DNA of 64,000 bases from Planctomycetota bacterium (GTDB taxonomy: Bacteria > Planctomycetota > JAJSAM01 > JAJVHW01). The DNA lies in the NCBI GenBank assembly GCA_024280885.1, contig JAJRPF010000016.1, positions 1 to 64,000 on the forward strand, in the 5' to 3' direction. The position numbers and the translations under genes are program-made. Positions 53,365 through 63,352 of this stretch are shown here, piece after piece; positions within the stretch are counted from its first letter, which is position 1, and every line of letters begins with the position of its first letter. Under the pieces are notes generated by a model. It was not told where the DNA came from, did no database searches, and saw only the letters and a program-made list of their open reading frames with translations.

Positions 53365-56300
53365 GCGCCGCACTGCCCTTCCTCCACCCCGAGCGTGCCG
53401 AAGCACTGATCGCGGCCCGCAACGAGCGCATCCTGATCTTCGATGGCGCGATGGGCACAGCGCTCCAGGACGCCGACCTCACGATCGAAGACTTCGGCGG
53501 CGCGGAACTCGAGGGCTGCAACGAGAACCTCGTCTTCACGCGCCCTGACGTGATTCGGCGGGTGCACGACGACTACCTGGCGGCGGGTGCCGACATCATC
53601 GAGCCCGATACGTTCGGCGCGACCGATATCGTGCTCGCCGAGTACGGGTTGGAGGCGCGCGTGCGCGACCTCAACGTGACGGCGGCGCACATCGCACGGG
53701 AAGCGTGCACGGCCTTCGACACGCCGGAGCGGATGCGCTTCGTGGCGGGTTCGATCGGTCCGACGACCAAGGCGATCTCCGTCACGGGGGGCATTACGTT
53801 CGACGCGCTCCGGCAGGCGTTCCGGGATCAGGCGGCGGCACTCGTCGAGGGCGGCGTCGACCTGCTCCTCGTCGAGACGTCACAGGATACGCGCAACGTG
53901 AAGGCGGCTCTCCTCGGCATCCAGGAACTCTTCACAGAGCTTGGCGCGCGTGTGCCGGTCATGGTGTCGTGCACGATCGAACCGACCGGGACGATGCTGG
54001 CCGGGCAAGGCGTCGAGGCGTTCTGGACGAGCATCTCGCACGTCGATCTCTTCGCGGTCGGCCTGAACTGCGCGACTGGTCCAGAGTTCATGACGGATCA
54101 CGTCCGGAGCCTCTCCGCGCTGGCCCGGCATCCCGTCTCGTGCATCCCCAACGCGGGGCTCCCGAACGAGGACGGACTCTACGAACTGACGCCGGAGCAG
54201 TTGGCCGCTGCGCTACGCCGCTTCGCGGAACAGGGCTGGCTCAACGTCGTCGGCGGGTGTTGCGGCACGCGCCCCGCGCACATCAAGGCGGTTGTGGAGG
54301 CCATGCGCGGGCTCGCCCCGCGGGTGGCGCCGCAGCATCAGCGCACGTTGCTCTCCGGCATCGACTTCTTCGAGGCGACCGACGACAACCGGCCGATCTT
54401 GGTCGGCGAGCGGACCAACGTGATCGGGAGTCGCAAGTTCAAGCGGTTGATCGTGGAGGAGCGCTTCGAAGAGGCGGCGGAGATCGGCCGGGCGCAGGTG
54501 AAGAACGGTGCGCAGTTGGTGGACGTCTGTCTCGCCAATCCGGATCGCGAAGAGCTCGAGGATACCGACCGCTTCCTCGCCGAGGCGATCAAGAAGGTGA
54601 AGGCGCCGTTCGTCATCGACTCGACGGACGTCGCCGTGATCGAGCGCGCACTCACGTGGTGCCAGGGGAAGGCGCTCATCAACTCGATCAACCTCGAGGA
54701 CGGCGAGGATCGCTTCGAGCAGGTCGTGCCGCTGGCACTCAAGTACGGCGCCGCGCTCGTGGTCGGCTGCATCGACGAGGACCCGGATCAGGGCATGGGT
54801 GTCACGCGGCAGCGGAAGCTTGAGATCGCGCGGCGGAGCCATCAGTTGCTCACCGAGAGGTACGGCGTGCGAGAAGAAGACATCGTCTTTGACCCGCTCG
54901 TGTTCCCGTGCGCGACGGGCGCGGCAGAGTACATGGGCAGTGGTGTCGAGACCATCGAGGGCGTGCGGTTGATCGACCACGCGTTCCCGAATTGCCGCAC
55001 GATCCTCGGCGTCAGCAACGTCAGCTTCGGGTTGCCGCTCGCCGGGCGCGAAGTGCTGAACGCGGTCTTTCTCTACCACTGCACGAAGGCGGGGCTCGAC
55101 CTCGCGATCGTCAACTCCGAGAAGCTCGAGCGCTATGCGTCGATCCCGGACGACGAGCGCAAGCTGGCGGAGGACTTGCTCTGGGATCGCGGTGACGACT
55201 CGATTGCGGCGTTCGCCGCCCACTTCAAGGGTCGCAAGTCGCACGAGCAGCGCGTGGACAAGGCCACCCTCTCGGTGCCCGAGCGGATCTCACTCTGTGT
55301 GGTCGAGGGCACAAAGGAGGGCCTCACCGACGCGCTCGATCAGCAGATGGCCGACGGCCTGACCCCGCTCGAGATCGTCAACGGTCCGCTGATGACGGGC
55401 ATGGACGAGGTGGGCCGGCTCTTCGCGACGAACGAGTTGATCGTGGCCGAGGTCCTGCAGAGCGCCGAGGCAATGAAGGCCGCCGTCACGCATCTCGAGC
55501 CACACATGGAGCAGGGGGAAGTCGTCGCGAAGGGACGCATTCTGCTCGCAACCGTGAAGGGCGACGTCCACGACATCGGCAAGAACCTCGTCGATATCAT
55601 CCTGTCGAATAACGGCTTCGACGTGGTCAACCTGGGCATCAAGGTGCCGCCCGCGGCGCTCGTCGCGGCAGTGCGCGAGCACGCGCCCGATGCGATCGGT
55701 CTCTCCGGCCTGCTCGTGAAGTCGGCGCAGCAGATGATCGCGACAGCCGAGGACCTACGCGCGGCCGGGATCTCCACGCCCATCCTGGTGGGGGGCGCGG
55801 CGCTCTCGCGCAACTTCACGGTGAAGCGGATCAGCCCGGCGTACGGCGACGGGCTCGTGCTCTACGCCCGCGATGCGATGAACGGTCTGGCGCTGATGGA
55901 GCGCGTGATGAAACCCGACGAGCGCCCGGCTCTGGAGACGATCGCCGCCGAGTCAGAAGGACGCGCACCGCCGATGGAAGTGGTCGCCGAGTCGGCCGAG
56001 GCGCCCGCAGTGCGCAGCGCCGACGTGCGCCTCGACGTCGGCATCCCGGCGCCCCCGGATACGGATGGACACGTCGACGAGTTCGAGGATCTCGACGCGC
56101 TGTGGGACTGGATCAACCCGGCCATGCTCTACGGACGTCACATGGGGCTGAAGGGGGCGGCGCGCAAGATCGCGACCGACGATCCGAAGGCGCGCAAGGT
56201 CGTAGCGGCGATCGACGACGTGAAGCAGCTCGCGCGCGACGGGGCACTGCACGTGCGCGCAATCTGGCGCTACTTCGAGGCGGAAGCCGACGGCAATGAC

Positions 56301-56825
56301 CTCGTGCTCTACGGCGACGATGGTGCCGAAACCGCGCGCCTCACGCTGCCGCGCCAGCGCCGCGCGAACGGTCTCTGTCTCCCCGACTACGTTCTGCCGC
56401 GTGACGGCGCGCGACGGGATCACGTCGCGGTCTTCGTGACCACCGCGGGCGACGGCATCCGCGAGATCGCCGCCGATCTGAAGGAGCGCGGGGAGTACGT
56501 GCGCTGTCACGCGCTGCAGGCGCTCGCCATCGAGTCGGCGGAGGCGGCGGCCGAGTTCCTGCACGCCGGCCTGCGCGCGGCGTGGGGCTTTCCCGACCCT
56601 GACGACATGACGATGATGCAGCGCTATCAGGCGCGCTATCGCGGTAACCGCTACTCGCCGGGCTATCCCGCCTGTCCGGCCCTCGAACTGCAAGAGGACG
56701 TCTTCCGTCTGCTCCGTCCGGAGCGGATCGGCGTCAGCCTGACCGACGGGTACATGATGGAGCCCGAGGCCAGCGTCTCCGCGCTTGTGTTCCACCATCC
56801 GGATGCGGCCTACTTCTCGGTGTAG
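53361..56825 (+). CDS. metH: Cobalamin-dependent methionine synthase
   Basis: The 1154-residue enzyme has all four modules in order: homocysteine-binding barrel (about 1-320, FDGAMGTALQ, with zinc cysteines in LNCATG and GGCCGT), pterin-binding barrel (about 340-615, GERTNVIGSRKF), B12 cap and binding (about 635-880, with the B12-histidine loop DVHDIGKN near residue 735), and the reactivation domain (about 930-1154, RGNRYSPGYPACPAL). It moves a methyl from methyltetrahydrofolate to homocysteine through cob(I)alamin. It is translationally coupled to the ArsR-methyltransferase gene. It is slightly shorter than E. coli MetH but no module is missing. Confidence 0.95.
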   Translation: MSAALPFLHPERAEALIAARNERILIFDGAMGTALQDADLTIEDFGGAELEGCNENLVFTRPDVIRRVHDDYLAAGADIIEPDTFGATDIVLAEYGLEARVRDLNVTAAHIAREACTAFDTPERMRFVAGSIGPTTKAISVTGGITFDALRQAFRDQAAALVEGGVDLLLVETSQDTRNVKAALLGIQELFTELGARVPVMVSCTIEPTGTMLAGQGVEAFWTSISHVDLFAVGLNCATGPEFMTDHVRSLSALARHPVSCIPNAGLPNEDGLYELTPEQLAAALRRFAEQGWLNVVGGCCGTRPAHIKAVVEAMRGLAPRVAPQHQRTLLSGIDFFEATDDNRPILVGERTNVIGSRKFKRLIVEERFEEAAEIGRAQVKNGAQLVDVCLANPDREELEDTDRFLAEAIKKVKAPFVIDSTDVAVIERALTWCQGKALINSINLEDGEDRFEQVVPLALKYGAALVVGCIDEDPDQGMGVTRQRKLEIARRSHQLLTERYGVREEDIVFDPLVFPCATGAAEYMGSGVETIEGVRLIDHAFPNCRTILGVSNVSFGLPLAGREVLNAVFLYHCTKAGLDLAIVNSEKLERYASIPDDERKLAEDLLWDRGDDSIAAFAAHFKGRKSHEQRVDKATLSVPERISLCVVEGTKEGLTDALDQQMADGLTPLEIVNGPLMTGMDEVGRLFATNELIVAEVLQSAEAMKAAVTHLEPHMEQGEVVAKGRILLATVKGDVHDIGKNLVDIILSNNGFDVVNLGIKVPPAALVAAVREHAPDAIGLSGLLVKSAQQMIATAEDLRAAGISTPILVGGAALSRNFTVKRISPAYGDGLVLYARDAMNGLALMERVMKPDERPALETIAAESEGRAPPMEVVAESAEAPAVRSADVRLDVGIPAPPDTDGHVDEFEDLDALWDWINPAMLYGRHMGLKGAARKIATDDPKARKVVAAIDDVKQLARDGALHVRAIWRYFEAEADGNDLVLYGDDGAETARLTLPRQRRANGLCLPDYVLPRDGARRDHVAVFVTTAGDGIREIAADLKERGEYVRCHALQALAIESAEAAAEFLHAGLRAAWGFPDPDDMTMMQRYQARYRGNRYSPGYPACPALELQEDVFRLLRPERIGVSLTDGYMMEPEASVSALVFHHPDAAYFSV

Positions 56826-56975
56826 CGATCCGTCGACCGATTCCCGCCCTCGCGGCATCCTCTCCGTGACCGAAGAACTTGCGTCACGCGCGCCGGTTTC
56901 AGACGTCGGATGAGAGCCATGACGAGAGTAGCGCCGCACACCGGGAGTGGCGGCGCGCACGAGCGAGGGTGACCC

Positions 56976-59900
56976 ATGAAGCGTATTCCGATTGTATTGG
57001 CCCTGTTGTTGGTGGTGGCCGTCTGTGGCATCACCGCCTGGTTCGCGTTGCAGGACGTGGATGTCGCCTCGACGCCTCCGGAGGCTGCCGAGACGGAAGA
57101 CGGGGTCGATGAAACGGCAACCGAGCCGGAATCGGACTCCGCCCGGACGGCCAAGGCGGCGGAGAGCGGGCGCAAGCGCGTCTCGGTTGCTGCCGACGCG
57201 GAGAACGCAGCGGCGAGCGCCGTCGTCGGTCGCATCGTCTACGAGGATGTCGGCGTCGCGGGAGCGCGCATTGAGGCCTACGCCGCGCCGGAAGGCGAGT
57301 TCGACGAACGTCTCGCGCGGGCGAGAGAGATCTTCGGTGATCTCTTCACGGAAGAGGAATTGAAGGGGCTCGAAGGCCGCTTCGGTGGACGGCGCACCCG
57401 CAGTCGCGTGTCGGTCACCGCGTCGAACGATGAGGCGAGCGCTGACGAACCGAGCGCCGATGAACAGCGCCCCGCATCCGGCGGCAGCGTCAGCATCTCG
57501 GTCGGCTCGCGCGACGGCGTTCAGGTGAACGGCGAACTCGCCGACATCGACCTCGAGAGCGATGACGCGCAGGACGCGATGGGCGCCGGTATGGAGATGG
57601 CGGGACGCATGTTCAGCGATCCGTCGTTCCTCGAGAAGGCGATGGACGTCGGTCGCCTCGAGACCGCCGGTTTCGAGCGCGACGCTGACTGGCCGCGCGT
57701 TGGCGTCGCGACCACCGACGCCGAGGGGCGCTTCCGCATCGAGGATCTGCCCGATGGAAATGTCGAGCTGCGCGTTCGCGCCTCGGGGTACGTGCGTCAG
57801 AAGCAGCGTGTCGATGTCGGTAGCACAGACGTCGCGATCGACATGCACAAGGGCGCCTTGCTTGAGGGAGTCGTCGTCAGTGGCGGTCAGCCGATCGCTG
57901 GTGCGTCGGTGCGGACGAAGACCGCGACTCTGACGACCGATGGCACAGGCGGGTTCCGGCTCGACGGTGCGCGGACCCCGCGCGAGAGCTTGCTCGTTTC
58001 GGCGCCGGGTTTCGTGACGGCCGGAGTCTCGGTCCCGCTCACGCTGAATGCCGATGGCCAGGCTTCGAGTGGTCAGTCGACCAACGAACTCGTCACGGTC
58101 GAGTTGGAACGCGCCGCCATCATTCGCGGCGTCGTCCTCTCCAACGACGGAGCACCTCTCGCGGGCGCCACGGTGCGCGTGACGAAGGGCTCCTCCGGCT
58201 TCAACCCGATGGCCTTCATGGAACTCGCGCAGCGGAATAATGTGAAGCCGCCTCGCGTCTCCGTCGAGACCGACGCCAACGGCATGTTCGAGATCGACGG
58301 CATCCCGGGCGGCACCGTCAAACTCGCCGCCGAGATGGCCGGTTTTCTGACCGAGGTCACCGACTCTCTGACAGTGACAGCTGGCGAGTCCACCGTGGGT
58401 GTGGAGCTGCGGCTGACGCGCGAGTCCACGGTCACCGGGCGTGTGATCGGGCCGGACGGCGCGCCCGTTGCAAACGCCACGGTCAAGGTGGCGCTCGACA
58501 AGCCGAAGGGCATGGGCGCCATGATTGCCGGGATGTTCGGCGGCTCGTGGGCGCGCGGCACGACAGCCGACGACGGGACGTACACGGTCGGCGGGCTGCG
58601 GAGCGGTGAACGCAAGGTACGCGTGGAGACGAAGCTCTATCTGCACGCCGAGGCGACAGCGGTCGTTCCCGACGAGGCGTCCGTCGCCCAGGACTTCACG
58701 CTGCGTCCGGGGTACACCGTCTTGGGGCGCGTGCTCTCTCCGACGGGTGATCCGGTCGGCGGTGCGCGCGTCGGTGTGAAGTGGGCCACCGCGAAGAGTA
58801 CCGGCAACCCGATGGCCGCGATGATGGGCGGCATGTCCGGCCCCGATGCCCGCGTGACGGCCGACGACGAAGGGCGCTTCGAATTCACCGGTCTGCAAGA
58901 CGGGCCGTACGACCTGACCGCCTCGTCCGACGCCCACCTCGACGGCACTCTGGATGAGGTCGTGGCCGGTGCGACAGAGATCACCGTCCAATTGCGCGCG
59001 GCGGCGTCCATTGCCGGCCGTGTCGTTGACGTCGACGGCAACCCCGTTCCGGGCGCGTGGGTCCATCGCAAGGGCGGGCCGAAGAAGAAGGGCGCCAACC
59101 CGTTCATGGCGATGCTCTCCCAGGGGCCCAAGGTGCTCACCGACGCCGACGGTAACTTCGTCCTGCCGAAGTTGGAGCCGGGTCGCTACCAGCTCTTCTC
59201 GCGGCGTGAGAGCTACGCCGAGAGCGAGACGCAGAAGATCGAGCTCGCCGAGGGCGAGAAAGTCAAAGACGTCGAGCTGATGCTGCGCGTGGGCGAGACC
59301 ATCTCCGGGACGGTCGTGACGCGTGGCGACGGCGGGGCCGTCGAGGGCGCGCTCGTCTACGTCACTCCCGGCGCTGCGCTGAACTTCAACCCGATGGACG
59401 CCGTGGACATGGACCCGCGCGCGCCCGCCAATTCGATCAGTACGAAGACTGATGCGCAGGGCGGATTCACACTGAAGGGCCTGACGCCCGGGAACGTGAC
59501 GATCGAGGTGCGCCACTCTGACTTCGCACCGGCATCGCTGGCGCGGATCGCGGTTCCCGGTACCGACGTCGTGATCGAGATCGGTACCGGTGGAGTGGTC
59601 GAGGGCGTGGTCACCGACAAGTCGGGGAATGCCCAGTCGGGCACGTCGATCATCCTCTCCGGTGGCGCGATGGGCTTTGGTCGTACGAAGACGGCGTCCA
59701 CCGACGCGAACGGCTTCTACCGAATGGAGCGGGTTGTCCCCGGTTCCTACAACATCATGAAGATGGGCGGAGACGCCATGTTCGGGATGGACGGGATGGC
59801 GCCGATCGTCGTGCGCGAAGGCGAGACGACGGTGAAGGACTTCCGCGCGAAGGCGGGCGGCGGCAGCGGTGTCCGGGGTGGAGTCATGCGCGACGGCAAG

Positions 59901-60941
59901 CCGCTCGAGGGCGCCATGGTGGTGCTCTCCGGCGGCTCGGTTGGGATGAAGATGGCGTCGTCTGCCGCAGATGGTTCCTTCACGTTCGAGGATGTTCCGG
60001 CGGGTACCTACACCGTCAGCGTGCAGGCCGATCTCATGGGCGGCGGCACGTCAACCCAGGAGATCGTGATCGACGAGGACGGCAACTCGAGCGACGTCCA
60101 GCTCGAGTTGACCTCCCTCTCGCTCGAAGGGCGCGTGATCGACGGCGAAACGGGCGACGGCGTCGGCTTCGCCCAGGTGGTCCTCTTCGATCCTGCCGGT
60201 GGAGCCATGACCTCGATCGAGGAGATCATGCGCAATCAGCGCGGGCAGGCGATGACTGACGAGAAGGGGCGCTTCACCATCACGGGCGTCGCGAAGGGGA
60301 CGTTTTCGATGCGCGTCTCGGCCGATGGGTACGCCGAGGCGACGCAGGATGGCGTGTCCGCTGGCGCCGCCGGGATCGTGGTGCGCCTGACGCGTGGCGT
60401 CGAATTCGAGGTCACGGTTCTCGGGCCGGACAACGAGCCCGTGACGGGCGCGACGGTCACCGCACGCGACGCAGCGTCCGGGCGCGAGACGTCGGCGATC
60501 GGCATGGGAGCGCTGCGAAGCGCGACCGACACAGCCGGTGTCGCGACGCTGCGACTTTCTCCCGGCAGCTACACGATCGTCGCTGAGAGTGCGGCCTGGC
60601 CGACCGGCACCGCCGACGTGGATACCGCCCGCGGCTCCGTCATCATCCGCCTGGAACGCGGCGGGGCGATCGATGTGACGGTGCGCAAGGACGGTCGACC
60701 GCTGGCTGGCGCGCGTGTCAGAGTCCTCGATGAGGCTGGCCAGGAGATCGCGCCGCGCGTGTCCATGAGCAACTTCATGGGGAGCGGGCTGACCACCGAC
60801 TCGGCAGGCCGCGCGGTGCGCGAGGGGCTTCCCGAGGGGCGGCTGACTGTCGTCGTCACACTCGCCGATGGAACGACGGAGAAGCAGGTCGTGGAGGTCC
60901 GCCGCGGCGCGACCGCGACCATCACGATCGACGCTCAGTAA
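56976..60941 (+). CDS. Giant membrane-anchored protein of carboxypeptidase-regulatory-like repeats
   Basis: The 1321-residue protein starts with a transmembrane or signal anchor (about 5-24) and an acidic linker. From about residue 85 to the end it is built of about twelve beta-sandwich repeats with G-x-V-x(n)-P-x-x-GA spacing (for example IAGASVRTKTATLTTDG, VANATVKVALDKPKG, VPGAWVHRKGGPKKK), interspersed with flexible Met- and Gly-rich insertions (MAAMMGGMSGP). Such carboxypeptidase regulatory-like or CNA-B-like repeats give long rods that face outside the cell. A shorter relative begins at the window end (63353). Function probably adhesion or cell-surface structure. Confidence 0.8.
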   Translation: MKRIPIVLALLLVVAVCGITAWFALQDVDVASTPPEAAETEDGVDETATEPESDSARTAKAAESGRKRVSVAADAENAAASAVVGRIVYEDVGVAGARIEAYAAPEGEFDERLARAREIFGDLFTEEELKGLEGRFGGRRTRSRVSVTASNDEASADEPSADEQRPASGGSVSISVGSRDGVQVNGELADIDLESDDAQDAMGAGMEMAGRMFSDPSFLEKAMDVGRLETAGFERDADWPRVGVATTDAEGRFRIEDLPDGNVELRVRASGYVRQKQRVDVGSTDVAIDMHKGALLEGVVVSGGQPIAGASVRTKTATLTTDGTGGFRLDGARTPRESLLVSAPGFVTAGVSVPLTLNADGQASSGQSTNELVTVELERAAIIRGVVLSNDGAPLAGATVRVTKGSSGFNPMAFMELAQRNNVKPPRVSVETDANGMFEIDGIPGGTVKLAAEMAGFLTEVTDSLTVTAGESTVGVELRLTRESTVTGRVIGPDGAPVANATVKVALDKPKGMGAMIAGMFGGSWARGTTADDGTYTVGGLRSGERKVRVETKLYLHAEATAVVPDEASVAQDFTLRPGYTVLGRVLSPTGDPVGGARVGVKWATAKSTGNPMAAMMGGMSGPDARVTADDEGRFEFTGLQDGPYDLTASSDAHLDGTLDEVVAGATEITVQLRAAASIAGRVVDVDGNPVPGAWVHRKGGPKKKGANPFMAMLSQGPKVLTDADGNFVLPKLEPGRYQLFSRRESYAESETQKIELAEGEKVKDVELMLRVGETISGTVVTRGDGGAVEGALVYVTPGAALNFNPMDAVDMDPRAPANSISTKTDAQGGFTLKGLTPGNVTIEVRHSDFAPASLARIAVPGTDVVIEIGTGGVVEGVVTDKSGNAQSGTSIILSGGAMGFGRTKTASTDANGFYRMERVVPGSYNIMKMGGDAMFGMDGMAPIVVREGETTVKDFRAKAGGGSGVRGGVMRDGKPLEGAMVVLSGGSVGMKMASSAADGSFTFEDVPAGTYTVSVQADLMGGGTSTQEIVIDEDGNSSDVQLELTSLSLEGRVIDGETGDGVGFAQVVLFDPAGGAMTSIEEIMRNQRGQAMTDEKGRFTITGVAKGTFSMRVSADGYAEATQDGVSAGAAGIVVRLTRGVEFEVTVLGPDNEPVTGATVTARDAASGRETSAIGMGALRSATDTAGVATLRLSPGSYTIVAESAAWPTGTADVDTARGSVIIRLERGGAIDVTVRKDGRPLAGARVRVLDEAGQEIAPRVSMSNFMGSGLTTDSAGRAVREGLPEGRLTVVVTLADGTTEKQVVEVRRGATATITIDAQ

Positions 60942-61033
60942 TCGTCGGCGGAAGGCCGCTGCGAGCCTGAACGGCGGTATGGCGAATCCTGACCCTTGAA
61001 GTCGGGTGCCCCTTTCTGACACAACGAGGGGCC

Positions 61034-61294
61034 GTGCGCACGCCACCCACTCGCCGACCCAGAAGACGCTTCGCTGGCGGCGTCCTAGTCTGGGGGCTTG
61101 GCCTCACGGCTGCATCGCTCGGAGCAGCCCTGCTCTTGCTGACGGTCACGCAGCGATCGCTCGGCATCTTCGCGTGGAGCGGCGGCACCGGTGATTTCCC
61201 GTGGGTAGGCGCCGCCGTGAGCCTGGCCGCGCTGCCCTTCGTGGCAATCATCTTCGCCATCTGGGCCCGCGTGGCCCTGCGCACGTCCCACTGA
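61034..61294 (+). CDS. Small two-helix membrane protein
   Basis: The GTG-started frame of 86 residues has a basic N-terminus (MRTPPTRRPRRRF) and two hydrophobic helices (about 14-38 and 56-80) linked by SLGIFAWSGGTGDFPW. High third-position G/C and a gaggg element upstream support it. It stands alone between the repeat protein and the convergent lipoprotein gene. No family recognised. Confidence 0.55.
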   Translation: MRTPPTRRPRRRFAGGVLVWGLGLTAASLGAALLLLTVTQRSLGIFAWSGGTGDFPWVGAAVSLAALPFVAIIFAIWARVALRTSH

Positions 61295-61356
61295 GTTGAT
61301 CAGCGTCACCGTCGGTGGCGCGGCGGCGCAGCCTGCTCAGCGCCGCCCCGGCGCGC

Positions 61357-61878
61357 TCAGTCGATCGCCTGCACGTCCTCGTCGTTTGGGAAAAGGGCCT
61401 TCACGATCGTGAGGAGTTGCGGGCGCGCGTCGTCGAAGTCCTCGACGCTGATGCGCTTGCCGTGGCGGTGGATCGTCAGCATGTTGCTCGTGAAGTCGAG
61501 CGCGATGTCGACCCGGGATACGTCGCGCGTGAAGCGCAACCCGATCGTGGGCAGATACGGGTCGCTCTTCGTGCGGCGCCAGTCATACGTAGCCGCGTCA
61601 GAGAGCAGCGTGGAGAGCTGCGCGGCGACGTCTTTCGGGATTGGGATCGGACCGGCGGTGACGGCATGGATCCCGACATACGCGATGCCGGGTTCCGCGC
61701 CGTGCGCCTTCGGAGAGACGCGGAAGGCATCGACGCGGGTCGGTTCGGTCAGCGCCTGGACGCTCCCCGGGCCGCCGTAGAGCTGCGTGATGCGCCAATC
61801 CGGACCGCTGCGGCGACAGGCGCCGCTCGTCAGCGCGACCACCGCAAGCAGCGCCGCACTCGCAAGCGCGCGGCTCAT
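61357..61878 (-). CDS. Small predicted lipoprotein
   Basis: ATG 61878 overlaps the esterase stop codon by ATGA and gives 173 residues. A signal with SGAC (C21) suggests lipid attachment, though the -3 position is not ideal. The remaining beta-rich domain (VRMR-like strands, DVSRVDIALDFTSNMLTIHRHGKRI) has no known family. Coupling to the esterase suggests a joint outer-face job. Confidence 0.6.
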   Translation of the reverse strand: MSRALASAALLAVVALTSGACRRSGPDWRITQLYGGPGSVQALTEPTRVDAFRVSPKAHGAEPGIAYVGIHAVTAGPIPIPKDVAAQLSTLLSDAATYDWRRTKSDPYLPTIGLRFTRDVSRVDIALDFTSNMLTIHRHGKRISVEDFDDARPQLLTIVKALFPNDEDVQAID

Positions 61879-63311
61879 CGTTCGCCGTCCCACAGGTCCG
61901 ACCACATCAAGCGTGGCACCTTCACGTTCACGTACGCCTCGTAGGCATCGGTCGGGTCCATGCGTCGGCCGGCGGTCACCATGAGCGCCCACAGGGAGCG
62001 CCTGACCCGGCCCTCGAAGAGCACCGCGTCGCCGGAGGTCACCTTGATCGGTTGGGCGAGATTCACCATCTCCGGCGAGAGCAGGATGCGCAGCTCGAAC
62101 TCCTTCGGCTCCTTGCGTCCCGGCGCCATCTTGGAGGTCGCGGTGACGTCGAAGTGGTTGGCGCCCACGAGCTTGGCGTGGAAGCGCCACGCTGACTTCG
62201 GATCCTTGTGGAAGAGCCAGTAGCTGCGCGTTTTCCAGGGCCACCACGTCTCCCAGACCACCTCGTCGGGAAACGTCACGCGACGCTGCTTCGCCATCCA
62301 CTTGATGATCGGTCGGACACCATCGCTCGGCAGCGCGTGCTTGATGCCCGTCACCCGGTCGTAGTCGAACGCGTAGTGCCCTGGAAAGAGGGTCTGCAAC
62401 CGCTTGAGATAGCCGGTTGCAATGTCATCCGGATGCACCGCTTCGTTCTCGTCGTCGTCGCTGTGATGGATGTGATACGGGACATGCATCAGGTTGGGGA
62501 TGACGCCCTCCATCAGGCCTTCGTAGTCGGACAGCGGTGTCAGGCGCTTGTTCCTCGTGCCCGCACGCATGTACGGCATGACGCTGCCAGCGAGCGGCGC
62601 CGCAGCGGCCCACATGTCGGCGTTGCGACCACCGAGCATCCACGACGCATCGCCGCCCATCGAGTGACCGGCGATGCAGATGCGCAGCGGGTCGATGTCG
62701 AATGTGCGCTTTGCGGCGTCGATGAGCTCGAGCACCATCTGCTCTTCGGGCTCCTCGTTCCACGCGGAGCTGACCTTCGTCATGACCTCGGGCGAGATGA
62801 CGGTGAAGCCGGACGACGTCGCGCTGCCCCAGGTGCCGTGCGCGCCTCCCGCGTCGCCCTGTCCCTCGCCGCCGCCGTGCAACGAGAGTAGGAGCCCGCC
62901 GCCCTTCTTGCCCTTCGATACGATGTAGCGGCCCTTCTTCGAGTCCTTGTCGTAGAAGTACCCCTGCCCCTTCTTCTTCAGCTTGGGGCCGATCTTCTTC
63001 CGCATCTTGAGCATGTACTCGAGGAGCGGGGCGACGGACGACGCGGGGATGGCGGCCTCGGTCTCGACCCTGTTCTCGACCAGCAGCATCGCGCCGTCGG
63101 GGAACTTGGACTCGGCGGCTGCGGCGAATTCGTCGCAGAGCGCCTTGAGCGCCTTCATCCGGTCGGGCGACAGTTCCGCGGTTGCGTCATCCTGAGTCGC
63201 GCCGTCTTGGGCAGCGCCGTCCTGGGCAGCAAGAGGCGGTGTCGTACCGATGGACAGCGCCAACGCGGCGACGAGTGCGGCGCGTATCGGCGTCAAAGAG
63301 CGAGCGTGCAT
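61875..63311 (-). CDS. Secreted alpha/beta-hydrolase (esterase/PHB-depolymerase-like)
   Basis: From ATG 63311 the protein has 478 residues with a signal peptide (about 1-28, ending AQ). The serine nucleophile is S217 in CIAGHSMGGDASW. The catalytic Asp and His are likely in HHSDDDENE and a later His. An LHGGG-like oxyanion segment (LLLSLHGGGEG) precedes it. This is the pattern of secreted carbohydrate esterases and PHB depolymerases. The substrate is unknown. It is coupled to the small lipoprotein gene and follows the repeat-protein gene on the same strand. Confidence 0.8.
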   Translation of the reverse strand: MHARSLTPIRAALVAALALSIGTTPPLAAQDGAAQDGATQDDATAELSPDRMKALKALCDEFAAAAESKFPDGAMLLVENRVETEAAIPASSVAPLLEYMLKMRKKIGPKLKKKGQGYFYDKDSKKGRYIVSKGKKGGGLLLSLHGGGEGQGDAGGAHGTWGSATSSGFTVISPEVMTKVSSAWNEEPEEQMVLELIDAAKRTFDIDPLRICIAGHSMGGDASWMLGGRNADMWAAAAPLAGSVMPYMRAGTRNKRLTPLSDYEGLMEGVIPNLMHVPYHIHHSDDDENEAVHPDDIATGYLKRLQTLFPGHYAFDYDRVTGIKHALPSDGVRPIIKWMAKQRRVTFPDEVVWETWWPWKTRSYWLFHKDPKSAWRFHAKLVGANHFDVTATSKMAPGRKEPKEFELRILLSPEMVNLAQPIKVTSGDAVLFEGRVRRSLWALMVTAGRRMDPTDAYEAYVNVKVPRLMWSDLWDGER

Positions 63312-63352
63312 GCGACCGAGGATCGCCGACGCGGCCGACCGCGGGAAGGAAC

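Noticed and set aside
55953..59516. Very long open reading frame on the minus strand (about 1187 codons) opposite metH and the repeat protein
   Set aside because: It lies antisense to two strongly supported genes and is His/Arg/Asp-rich, the typical shadow of G/C-rich third positions. No ribosome site or family motif.
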